Source: JAAYDY01 sp964500225 (GTDB lineage: Bacteria; Planctomycetota; Phycisphaerae; FEN-1346; JAACEH01). From it: a stretch of 35,396 nt of DNA. The notes beneath the pieces were generated by a model. It ran no database searches. It was not told where the DNA came from and was given only the letters and a program-made list of their open reading frames with translations. The DNA lies in assembly GCA_964500225.1 (NCBI GenBank), contig CAZCOA010000028.1, positions 1-35,396 of the forward strand, given 5' to 3'. Made by a program: the position numbers and the translations under genes. Positions 24,501-33,400 of the stretch are shown in pieces; positions within the stretch are counted from its first letter, which is position 1; every line of letters begins with the position of its first letter.

Positions 24501-24797
24501 GCCCAGGTAGGTGTGCGCCGCTTCGACATCATACGATGTCTTGCCGCTCAGGGCCGACACCGCGGATTCCGAACCGTCGCCATACACCCACTTGTACCAA
24601 ACGGTCGAGGTGTCAGTCGTTTTGATGACTCCCTTGAGTTTGATACTGACATTGTTTACAGCCGTGTGATGCTTGGCGGGATCACCTTGCCATGGCACAC
24701 AGATCACTTTGTCCACGGCGGCCATGGCAATCGGCGCCGCAACAAAGATGGCCGTCCATGCCAGCGCACAGACGGCGCAGACTTTCCCCGTCCTCAT
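21561..24797 (-). CDS. Secreted protein with alpha/alpha-toroid-like region, PKD and FnIII domains and a C-terminal dockerin
   Basis: A 1078-residue exported protein. The signal peptide covers residues 1-26, with a cut after AMA. A PKD-like beta domain covers about 30-115 (VYGDGSES, AAHTY). Residues about 135-510 are rich in WW/GY/GG-type repeats (AIDYGLWFLHKTQW, VKRGLNWLFNGYY, YGGWRYGWEQGPDNS, QWAAIGM), like the alpha/alpha barrel of prenyltransferase/squalene-cyclase-type proteins. Two PKD domains follow (about 516-720), then two fibronectin type III domains (about 730-905) and a linker domain. The end has two dockerin-type calcium repeats, DIDRNGGTEPGDMSLLVNML and DIDGNGGAEPGDMAVMVNIL. The ATG at 24797 has AAGGGGG 6 bases upstream. 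The toroid could bind or cleave a polymer; no catalytic residues can be assigned. Confidence 0.8.
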   Translation of the reverse strand: MRTGKVCAVCALAWTAIFVAAPIAMAAVDKVICVPWQGDPAKHHTAVNNVSIKLKGVIKTTDTSTVWYKWVYGDGSESAVSALSGKTSYDVEAAHTYLGAVGTPFTAQLMADHVDNTMVNAIVDNYNVKIEADGFDARVNMAIDYGLWFLHKTQWSNSSTLSLNGQPVTVWSSYGNYFASPTASAVLAFEINGHHEDGDETQDPYVTNVKRGLNWLFNGYYSNTNYLMLKPYAIGAEPGGDPDSRPNGIGIEVRDYDYNPCYEGGMIMDAIIATHTPEKSCGRDFDGDGQPETYREVIQDMVDMYCWGQYDSTTYGGWRYGWEQGPDNSACQWAAIGMIPAEQDWGCTIPQWVKDYNNGWLTTSYNTASRWFGYTNNGAGNDSSFACRPSGMVQMVMSVNNYLADSRWIGAESWFADNLATFLSHRTHYGWYAFVKAMRLSGPDRIVAGQNEEELSNGLNWYRGPTSIGWTLINTQESDGSWPAGGQTTHPGDYGNTFVTAWSIGMLKPALFAASPIASFTASPNPTYSDYPILFDPTGSGHSAPGKNIDNLVLFQWDWDNNGIYDESYTEPELIYHQFHATVLPQEFPVTLRVTDDDNLTATYTLIIRISNPPHPPVANAGGPYIVSLSPGDTTTLDGSRSYDPNEGTHEAGAPPGTPDDRIIAWDWDFYGAPFNYTDGSGEIVTASYTLPGTYNVGLRVTDNTELAFPSSPEGNLTDEDFTTAKVYAALDPAAVNAAVGCHSVVLSWTTEGTFDVIRSTTNINTGFTVIGTATGTSFVDSNVVEGQTYHYRLLRESENRMSAPASITYAFDFTQCELIHDLTATAKVGVVLLTWSDVPGAVRYHIYRSTAPDVACEPGNEIATCTECLYYDTAVVNGTPYYYKVGVEMARMEGVSNEVAATPPLPPPQMRCSAALDWDWVYQNHPTMTQNRHKCILTITLDDPFGLPETPYAVTVTQNPASAGDVVIRPTTDKFVWEILGSRYLAGRSGHVVLDVTVRTLFGRRSCQCTAELDVVRLGDIDRNGGTEPGDMSLLVNMLNGITLPGHEVRHFDIDGNGGAEPGDMAVMVNILNGMAP

Positions 24798-25062
24798 TGG
24801 AATCCCCCTTTCACCAGAACCATCCACCGACGGTCCGACTTGCCTGATTGGCGGCAAACGGCCTCCGCGGCCGTAGAACGGAGTTTCGCAGCCACGGCCG
24901 GTGCCTGCCAACAGCGACCGCGAGACAACCACGTCAACCCCGTGATGGCACTCTGGACGACGCCCTGGCCGGCGTCCGGATGTGGCGCTACGATATGCTC
25001 TTGCGGCGTCTCGGCCAGGGGGCTTTGACGCTTAACACCCCGGCCGATCGTTACATTATGAG

Positions 25063-25091
25063 AGTGTACCCGCGCTTTTCGTGATAATCAA
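25063..25091 (-). promoter_or_regulatory. Tentative promoter for the dockerin protein gene
   Basis: On the minus strand, TTGATT (25091-25086), a 17-base spacer and TACACT (25068-25063) would give a 5' leader of about 260 bases. Both boxes are moderate. Confidence 0.28.
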
Positions 25092-25727
25092 GTCGTACCA
25101 TCCAACCGAAATATGTTTCGTCGTGGCGTGTTCCGATCCCCATCCAAGGGCTGCCCCATAGCGGTCAGCGGCTGACGGCCATTGATTCCATCGTGTAACG
25201 AGTTTCGCCGGGATTCACGCTGCGTGCCTGTAGCGGCTGGGCAACGTCGGGACCCACTCGGCGGTTGGAAGGTCTTGTTCGTGCAACTTGCTCTTGTTCC
25301 GTTTCTTGTGCGAGCAGTGTCATGCGGCGGAGTTCCTTGATGTTTACGAAAAGCAACGAAACCGGACAATGCGCAGGCCCCACCTTGTGCTGTTACTCCA
25401 TGCCGGGAGCCCCTTCAGAAGGGTCCCCATGCGGCCGCGTCGATGGGTTGGGGGCTCGCAATGCGGTGCGCCTCGCAACTTCGTGCTGATGGCACGTCCT
25501 TTGCACTCCCTCCTGCCGGAAGACAGCGAAACAGGCCGAGTGCGGCGCGGCCACCCAAGAACGGCCGCGCTGGACAACGCAGACGGTTTTCTCCTTCGCA
25601 GCAGTCGCACCGGCAGCGCATCCCATCATGCACGCGAGCTGTGGAGGGCTTCTTCTCGGACGGACCGTACCGAGAGGGTCGGACGGTCGGTGAATGAGCG
25701 GGGACAGGTTCAGCGGAGGGCTAAGCG
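25092..25727. other. Long intergenic region, no confident gene
   Basis: About 640 bases lie between the divergent dockerin-protein and PEP-CTERM genes. A possible 52-codon minus-strand frame (25165-25323, ATG with AAGGA about ten bases upstream) has no recognisable family. A perfect 8-bp hairpin GCGCGGCC/GGCCGCGC sits at 25545-25570. Other open frames here lack initiation signals and look like high-GC noise. Confidence 0.45.
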
Positions 25728-26471
25728 ATGCACGGTGAACGTGGGAGTGGGGGGATGCATCCGATGGCGGTTCGTCTTCTTCTAGGCGCAGTCCTGGTAA
25801 CGGCGGCAGCCGGTGCGGCTGTGGCCGGCGAGGTGTACACATGCGGCTTCGAGGAGGCCGAGGGGTTCGCCCTGGGGGCTCTTGACGGCCAGCAGAGCTG
25901 GATCGGCAACGCTGCCGCCACAGTCGGCAACACCGCCGTTTCCGGCGCCCAGGGGGCCCAGTTTACGGCCAACGGCAGCTACACGGGCGACATGTTCGTC
26001 ATGGGACGTCGCTACTTCGACAACCCGCTGCCGCGCAATCTAATTACCGTTACGCAGAGCGTCATGATCGACCTTCGGGACGAGGCGGCTTGGGCCGTGA
26101 CGCTCTATGTCGGTGACACGTTGATCCACTACGTTCTGTTCGACTGGAATGGCGACGTCGTGGTCGACGACAGGACGACCGGCACGGACTGGACGCCGAT
26201 GACCTGGATGACGCTGACCATGGACCTTGACCTGAAGGCCGACACCGTGGTGGTCTATCTCGACGGGAGCCCGGTGTCGTCCGGTGCTCTTCTGGGCGAC
26301 CCGAGCCTTGGCATCGACAACATCATCCTGTTCGGCGACAACTTCATCGAATCGAAAGCAGCGTCCCTGTACTACGACAACCTGAGCATCACGGCCATTC
26401 CCGAGCCGGCCACGTGCGCACTGCTTGGATTCGGAATGATCGGGCTGGCGATTCGCCGTCGTGGGAAGTAG
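25728..26471 (+). CDS. PEP-CTERM sorted surface protein (first)
   Basis: A 247-residue exported protein. The N-terminal signal peptide contains AVRLLLGAVLVTAAAGAAVAG. The mature part looks like an all-beta, lectin/laminin-G-like fold: YTCGFEEAEGFALG, LDGQQSW, TLTMDLDLKADTVVVYLDG, and LYYDNLSI just before the sorting tail. The C-terminus is a PEP-CTERM signal: IPEPATCALLG, a hydrophobic helix and a final RRRGK. An exosortase should cut it and move it to the outer surface or extracellular matrix; none is in the window. The ATG at 25728 has GGAGGG (25715-25720). In-frame ATGs at 25755 and 25764 also give usable signal peptides. Ligand unknown. Confidence 0.85.
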   Translation: MHGERGSGGMHPMAVRLLLGAVLVTAAAGAAVAGEVYTCGFEEAEGFALGALDGQQSWIGNAAATVGNTAVSGAQGAQFTANGSYTGDMFVMGRRYFDNPLPRNLITVTQSVMIDLRDEAAWAVTLYVGDTLIHYVLFDWNGDVVVDDRTTGTDWTPMTWMTLTMDLDLKADTVVVYLDGSPVSSGALLGDPSLGIDNIILFGDNFIESKAASLYYDNLSITAIPEPATCALLGFGMIGLAIRRRGK

Positions 26472-26619
26472 CGGTCGGCACAAAAGGACGGCGGAAAGCA
26501 GGTCGCGGCAATGCACCGTGCTCCGTCGAGATGAACAGGACGTATCCTCGCAAGGGGCGTGTGGCCCGCGAGGCGGCAGAGAGAGGGTTCTTATGTGTCA
26601 CTGGATTGCGAGGGTAAAC

Positions 26620-27342
26620 ATGCGGATTAGACATGCGGGGATGGTTTCGGCGATGGCTCTGGCGTTTGTGGCTCTGGCGGCAGGGCAGGCAGTGGCCGAC
26701 GTACTCTACGAAGACATCTTCTACTGGGTTCCGGGGCAGGGCGGCGCGTCCGTGGTGGTGATGAATCCGTCAACGCCGCCGGTGGACGCCTTCGTGAAGA
26801 TTCAGGAGACCGTTTACGACTACGCCCAGGGCGCCTCGCACTTGGCCATGTTGGCCATGATCGGCGCGATCAACGGCGACACGGTTCCGACGCAGCCGTT
26901 TGATCTGTACGTGTATTCGATTACGAACCTGACGTACAATCCGGTGCCGCCGCCGGGCGGGATGGGACATGGCGTGGCGGGCTACGGCGTGGCCATCGCT
27001 CCGGCGCTGACATTGGGTGTCTGGGCGCCGAACTACGCCAACCACCCGTGGACGGGAGTTCAGGGCGTGCGCTGGGACATCAATATGGACGGAGACGCTA
27101 CGGTCGGCGACGGCTGGGGCATCCTCCAGAGTCAGACCTTTGGCAATTTCATGGTGGCGGTGCCGGCCGGAACGCCGCACAGCGTGACGATCCCGGCTGC
27201 CATCTGGACATGGACCGGGGAAGAGCCCCTCGGCCAATCATTCGGTTATGTCAGCGGCATCGTTTCGGGACCGGTGCCGGAACCGGCGACGTTCGGTCTG
27301 CTGGGCTTAGGCCTGGCGGCGCTACTGAGACGCCGCCGCTAA
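26620..27342 (+). CDS. PEP-CTERM sorted surface protein (second)
   Basis: A 240-residue exported protein. The signal peptide MRIRHAGMVSAMALAFVAL is followed by AAGQAVADV. The body is rich in proline, glycine and aromatic residues (VYSITNLTYNPVPPPGGMG, ALTLGVWAPNY) and is probably beta-structured. It includes an acidic loop DINMDGDATVGDG that could bind calcium. The tail VPEPATFGLLGLGLAALL-RRRR is a PEP-CTERM sorting signal. The ATG at 26620 is preceded by GAGGG. An upstream ATG at 26593, also with a ribosome site, is possible. It lies 148 bases after the first PEP-CTERM gene with no terminator between, so the two may be cotranscribed. Similarity between them is limited to the sorting signal. 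Confidence 0.84.
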   Translation: MRIRHAGMVSAMALAFVALAAGQAVADVLYEDIFYWVPGQGGASVVVMNPSTPPVDAFVKIQETVYDYAQGASHLAMLAMIGAINGDTVPTQPFDLYVYSITNLTYNPVPPPGGMGHGVAGYGVAIAPALTLGVWAPNYANHPWTGVQGVRWDINMDGDATVGDGWGILQSQTFGNFMVAVPAGTPHSVTIPAAIWTWTGEEPLGQSFGYVSGIVSGPVPEPATFGLLGLGLAALLRRRR

Positions 27343-27356
27343 TACGGCTGCGCGAA

Positions 27357-27377
27357 TCACCTCGACTTTCGAGGTGA
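27357..27377. repeat. Perfect 9-bp inverted repeat with 3-base centre
   Basis: TCACCTCGA-CTT-TCGAGGTGA lies 15 bases after the second PEP-CTERM stop and just before the terminator at 27389. It may be part of a double terminator or a protein-binding site. Confidence 0.45.
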
Positions 27378-27388
27378 GATCATAGGGG

Positions 27389-27426
27389 AAGGCCGCTCAA
27401 CCTTGCCGGGCCGAGCGGCCTTTCTC
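27389..27426 (+). terminator. Terminator after the PEP-CTERM genes
   Basis: A perfect 10-bp stem AAGGCCGCTC/GAGCGGCCTT (27389-27398 with 27413-27422) with a 14-base loop is followed by TCTCC. Because the stem starts with AA and ends with TT it can also serve the convergent giant gene on the minus strand. Confidence 0.75.
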
Positions 27427-27458
27427 CATGCCGTTTGGCAGGCGATGCCGCAACGCTG

Positions 27459-30400
27459 TTACCGTTTCGGCGGCGCGGCCTCGCGGATCGTCACGCCGTC
27501 GCTCTCGCTCAGTACCAGCAGCGAGAACCGCTCCACGTTGTCCAGCTCATTCGTGCTCAGCGATGAGTAATCGAACCTGCCCCGCAGGTCTGTGTAGCCG
27601 TCTTTGTAGAACCGCACCTGCCCGTCCTTCATCCTCGCATACACCTTCACATACACCGCCGGCAGGGCCTTGCCGTTCTCGGCGTGGGTGACTTTCAAGT
27701 GGCCGTAGTTCTCGATGACCTGCAAGGCCAGCGAATTGGCACAGTAGGCCTGCGACTTGGTCACGCCGCCTCCGGTGATCTCCACCAGCACATTGCTGTT
27801 GTGGAACTGCTTCGGCAGGTCGAACACCCTGGTCTTCGCGTCGGCGGCAAGCGTTACGCTCTCGGTGTGATTGGGCCGGATGGTGCTGAATTGGCCCGAC
27901 ACCTGCTGCACGAACGGCTGCCGCGAGAATAGCAGCTCAATGTCCATCAGGTAGTAGTTCACCGTTACGCGGTCGAGGTTCTGGTAGTTCAGAGTGATCT
28001 TGCGCGCCTCGACGGTGAAATCGAATCCCGGCTCGGTCTCGGCCAACCGGGTCTGGCTTTGCGTGCGGTCCTCGTCGTCCACGACCTTGGCCGCCTTGCC
28101 CTCGATCTCGTCGAGCTGTGCCAGGATGGCCTGGAAGAGCTTGCGCCACCGCTCGACGGGGTACTCGGCGTACTTTTCGGCCACGCTGTGGGCCACCTTG
28201 TGGTCCAGGGTGAAGAAGTCGGCGTAGGCCCGCATGTAGTCGTACTGGAGTCGCGTGGCAAGCCTGTCGGGATTGACGCGGGCGAGCAGTGCCAGGGCCT
28301 CCTCGATGCGGTCCTGAAGCAGCAGGTAGTAGGTCACGCTCATCAGGTCCGCGTCGTCCAGCTGCGGCCTGAAGGCCAGAACGCGCATCAGGTGCTTATA
28401 TTGCTCATCCAAACGATCGTTGACAATCGTCCAGCGCTGTCCAAGGCGATGAGCACGCGCATTGACCAGCGGGCTGTATTCCAGGTGCTCGTAGCTGCGG
28501 CGGATTACCGGGTCGATCGTCAGCAGTGGCGTGTCGATGTAGTCGCCGCACTGGTTCACGAAGGCGTCGCAGTGCTCCAGGTACTGTCGGGCTATCCTGG
28601 TCACGTTGTGCTTCAGCCCATAGGACCATAGCACGTGGTCGTAGTGGTGCCGCGCATCCAGCAGTGCCAGCACCTTCTCGAAGAACGTCTTGTCAGCCAT
28701 TCGCCAGGCGATGCGGGCCGTCGCGGTGCGGTTCAGGTTGTTCGTCCTCAGGTACTCGATCACCTCGTCCTCACTGCCCCACTGCGAGATGTAATCCCAC
28801 GATGCCTTGTCAACGTTGCTGAGCTTGTCCACGACATTGAGCGTCACGGCGGTCGTCGAAGCCACCAGTTCCTCGTTACACGACACGTGAACCGGGTAGT
28901 GTGCATGCCGGCCGGCCGTCGGGAAATAGAAACAGTAGTCGAGGGTTTCCGTCCGGTACGGCTCCAGGCTGATGTGTACGCTCCGTGTGTACTGGCCGCC
29001 GAGCACCGGGATAGCGCCGTGCGGCACCTGGAGCAGGACGTCCAGCATCTGACGTGAGCTGGTCGGGTTCGTGATAACCACATGGCACCCGTAAACGACC
29101 TGCGTCAGGAACTCGTCGGTGACGTACTTCTCGATCTGCTCGTTGTCCACGTGGCGGTACCGGTCGCTCTGGCGGAAGAAGTTCTGGCTGACCAGCACGG
29201 GGAGTTTTTCCGCGGCCTCGCGAGCCTCCTTGATTTCCTTGTGGAACACTATGGCCGGACTGCCCGGCGTCAGCGTCATTGCCGCTTCTTCGTGCGACGT
29301 CTTGTGCTCGGCCGCCTCGAACGGCAGGTCCAGCACCGCCAGCGCCAGCATCATCTCGGTGAAGTTGCGGCTCGCCTCGGCCACGTGCTGCGACAGGAAG
29401 CCCGGCTTGCCGCCATGGGCCGCGTAGTCGTTCCAAAAGGCGTTGACCGTCACCAGGGCCGCCGTCTGCTCGCCGATCGGCAGGCGATAGTAGTTGTTCT
29501 CGGCCCACTCCTCGGTCTTGTCGAGCCTGCGGTACAGCGCCCGGGTGCGATCTCGCAGTCCTTTCGCCTCCGCGTAGCCGTAGAGGCCCTCGCCATTCTT
29601 GTCGGCGGCGTCGGCCTTCCGCATCACAGCGGCGCCGGCCTGGGCTTTGGCCTTTTCGGCCGCTTCCTTCTTAGCGTCCATTTCGCGGCCGCGTGCGGCC
29701 CGGACTGCCGCATCGCCTTCCTCGGCCGGGGACGGTTCGCCGGCCGGCGCTGCCGTCACGGCCGGCGGCGCGCCCGGCTTTGCGGCGGCACGAACTGCTC
29801 TGCGTTCCTCCATCCTTGCCGCCAACTGCTCGGCCTCGCCCAAAGTGCGCTTCAAGGCCGCCACGCCGAGCCGGTCCACGGCCTCCAGGCTGCTGCCCTG
29901 AAGCGCCGTATTGAACAGATGATTGAACCGCTCGACGTCCGGCGGAATCAGGTCGTACAATTCCTTGACGTGCCGCTCGATTACCGGCAACTGGCCCTCG
30001 ATCCGCTGAGCCAGCAGGCACCGCTCCACAATGTTCAACTGCTCGAATCGCCACGGCTCCAGGTATGCCGACAGGTCGGCCTCCGTCAGCCAGTGGTCCA
30101 TGAAGGTCTTGTCCTTCTTGTTACGCAAATACGGCTGCACCACCTGCCGGAAGAACTCCGGGTCCTTCTTGAACAGGAAGAAGTTCAACTCGTGACAGGC
30201 GTACTTCGAGTATTGCTTCTGCTTCTCCTCGGCGCTGAGCTTTGGCCAATTCAGAATGAACGCGAACTCGGTCAGGTGGTCGTTGCGGTTCAGTACGCTA
30301 TAGAGCCGATAGACCTTGTCCAGCGAGTCGAACACCTCGAACTTGCCGGTCATGACGTCGGCGATGGTGAAGGGCTGCCCCTGGGCCAGGACGCTGATCT

Positions 30401-33400
30401 GCTTCTGCTCGGTGAAGTGGCGCGCGGGGTCCAGGCCTGTCAGGAGCCGCAGGTTACGCAACTCCGGTGTCGTTTCGGTCAGCGACACCTGGCGATAGGC
30501 CGTGTTCTGCGGATCGACGGCCAGGACGTGGACGTGCTGACGGTCGCCCAGTGCGGCTCGCGGCACGACCACCTCGCCGTTGGCGTCCGGCGCGGCGTTC
30601 CACAGCACGACGGACGGACGGGCGAGAAACTCCAGGCTTGTGAAGCCCTGTTCCCCGCGGCCAACCGGTAAGGCCACGACCCCGGACCGGCCGTCGCTGC
30701 CTGTAGGTCCGACGCCGCCGCCAAAGCCGCCGCCCTCCGAGACTGCCTCGCGCCCCGTCTCGGTCTTGCGGATGGCCCACGGGTTCAGCAGCAGCCCCGG
30801 CCGCGACAGCATGTTGCCCGGAAACTTCGCCGCGTAGCGCCGCTCCAGAATGTAGCGGTATTCGTCGCCAATGTTGCGGCCCTCGACATACGCCGACTCG
30901 GGCACCGCAGGCCTGACGAACGACAAACCCGGCTGCCACATGTCCAGGTTCGACAAATCGTACTCCGGCACGTAGCGCGTTGCCACCACGTGCACGCGGG
31001 CCAGAGGCCCGCTGTTGGCCAGCTTGATCCGCATGGCCTCATGGTCGCTCGTGACCGACACGATCTGGAGCGGCTTCTCGTTGCGGACTTCGTTCATTCG
31101 TGCCGCCGACATGGCGTAGCCGGCCTTCACGTTTCCATCGACAATGCGGATGCTGATGTGCCGGTCGGCGGTCTTTAGCAGCAAGTCATAGTCGCCCGCC
31201 GGCAATCCCTCGATCCGGAGCATGCCGTCGGCCACGCCGAGAGCCTCGAACCGATCAGCGACGAACGTCTCGCCGCGCATCTCGAGCAGCGACACCGTGT
31301 CGCGCGTCGCGCCGCCGGACTCCATCCACGGCAACACGAGCGTCGAGCCCGCTGTGCCGCACACCACGGCGGGATAGCTGTGCCAGTCCCGGGCCAGGGT
31401 CCACGTGTGCGACGTGCCCTCGGGCCCCTCAACCGTCAGGCGTTCGATGTCTTTCAACGCGCCGAGCCGGATGCGGCCGCGGTCGTCGGTCTGGAGCGAT
31501 ACCTGCACCTCGTTGCGGAAGTCTCGATGCTTCAGTGTCAGTTGCACCGGCCGATCGGCCTTGGCCTCGCCCGTCTTACCGAGTACGTCCAGCACGTACT
31601 CGCCGTCGATCAGGCCCAGGTGCAGATCCTCCACACGCTCGGTCCGGTCGATGCCGTTGAGGCTGAACGATGCCGCGGCCCGGAGGTCGTCCTTCTTGTT
31701 GCGGCTGACGTTCTTGACCTTGGCCCGCAGCGTGAAAGTGATCTGCGCCAACCGCTCCGGCACGCGGAACTCGTACGTCGCCTCGCGGTCCTCCGACAGC
31801 TTGAAATCGTTGACGATCATCGTCGAGCTGACGCCGTCGAGGTCCGTCGAGGTGATCACCAGCGTCACGTCCTCCAGGAATTTCAGGCTGATCGGTTCAC
31901 TGTTGATGGCCAATACCGGACGGATCGCCACCTGGGCCTTCCGGCCCGACAGCAGGGCCTCGCGGTCCACGTGGAAGCCGGCGGTTAGCTCGTACTGCTC
32001 GCTTTGGTGACTGAACTGCTGAAGCGATGCGAAATCGCCTCGCATTAGCACCACGGGTTGTTGACCCGGTTCGGTGGAGAACGGAACCACGATCGTGCCA
32101 CCCTCTTGAGGCTTGTATTCGTGGCCGGCGATCCACGCCGTGGCGTCTTTGACGATCTCGTTTCTCTCGTCGAGCACGGTCAACACCTGGCCGGCGGCGC
32201 TGGTGCGCGTGACCAGACGCAATTGTCCCTTGCGGATCAGGGCGCGGCTGCTGCGGCCATTGCCGATGAAATCCACGACGAACACGCCCGGGCGGTTCAA
32301 CGTGGGGAACTCGAAGTGCCGCAATACGCGACGCAACGGCGGGTCATTGTAGGTGACCACCTGTTCCTCGTTCGGCACCAGACCGTCCAGGTTGATGTCC
32401 GTGTCCACTTCCTTGCCGTAGGTGCGGTAGTAATTGGCCGCATTGATCTCGAACACCCGCACGATCAGCTTCTCGACGTTTTTGACGAACAGGTCCAGGG
32501 CAACCGGCTCGTCGGCCGTGAACACATCCTTGTTCGTCGGCGCGAAATCCAGGTCGATCCGGTCCTTCAACGCCTGGTACTCGCCTGGCGTCAGCATGGC
32601 GTACCACTGTTCCTGGTCGCCCAGCCCGTTGACGATCTTTGTTTCGGCGAATAGCTTCTTTAGGTAGTCCTCGCGGATGTATTCGTCGAACGGAGCGATC
32701 GAGTCGGCCATCACGAAGAAGTGCATCAGGTAGTCGCGAACCAGCGGCTCATCGGTGACGATGGGAGGCCAGATGGCATAGTTGGCAAAATCCGCCTTAA
32801 GGTTGGCCTGATACCGCCGGTTCTCGTCCCGGTTCAGCCATTCCGGACGCATGTAGTGAATCATGCGCGGCAGCTTCACGTATTCCATGAACCGATCGCG
32901 GTCGTACACGCCCAGGGCCCGATCGTGAACCAGCCGATGATACAGCACGCACGCCTTCAGCGAGTTGTGGGCCGGGTTCAGCCGACGAACGAAATCCCAT
33001 TGCCGGTCCAGGTACGCTTGCCGCTCCTTTGCGTCGTGCCGCCAATCGACATCGTCGCTCGGCAGAAGCTTCGTCAGGTAGATGCTGACAAACTGAGTAT
33101 GGTTCAGAAGATTCCCATCCAGCCGTACCAACTCATCCAGTTGCGGCAACAAGAGCTGCTTGTGAATCTCCAGCGATCCGAAGCCGCCGCTGCCCTTGTA
33201 TTTCAGGTCGTCCACGATCAATTGCGGCAGATTGCCATAGTCCGGCCGCGTTAGCCGCCCCAGCAGGTCGCGCCGCTCCGTATCGTTGAGCGGCGACGCG
33301 GCCAGCCACTCCAGGGCCGCATCCTCGAAGCCCTGGAGGTCGTCGTACCGATCCCGAGCCTGTTTCTCGAGTTGCTCGCGGCCGATCTGCGCCGGGGCCA

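Noticed and set aside
29082..30671. 529-codon plus-strand frame inside the giant gene
   Set aside because: Antisense shadow of the 2111-residue gene, Leu/Arg/His-rich and without family features.
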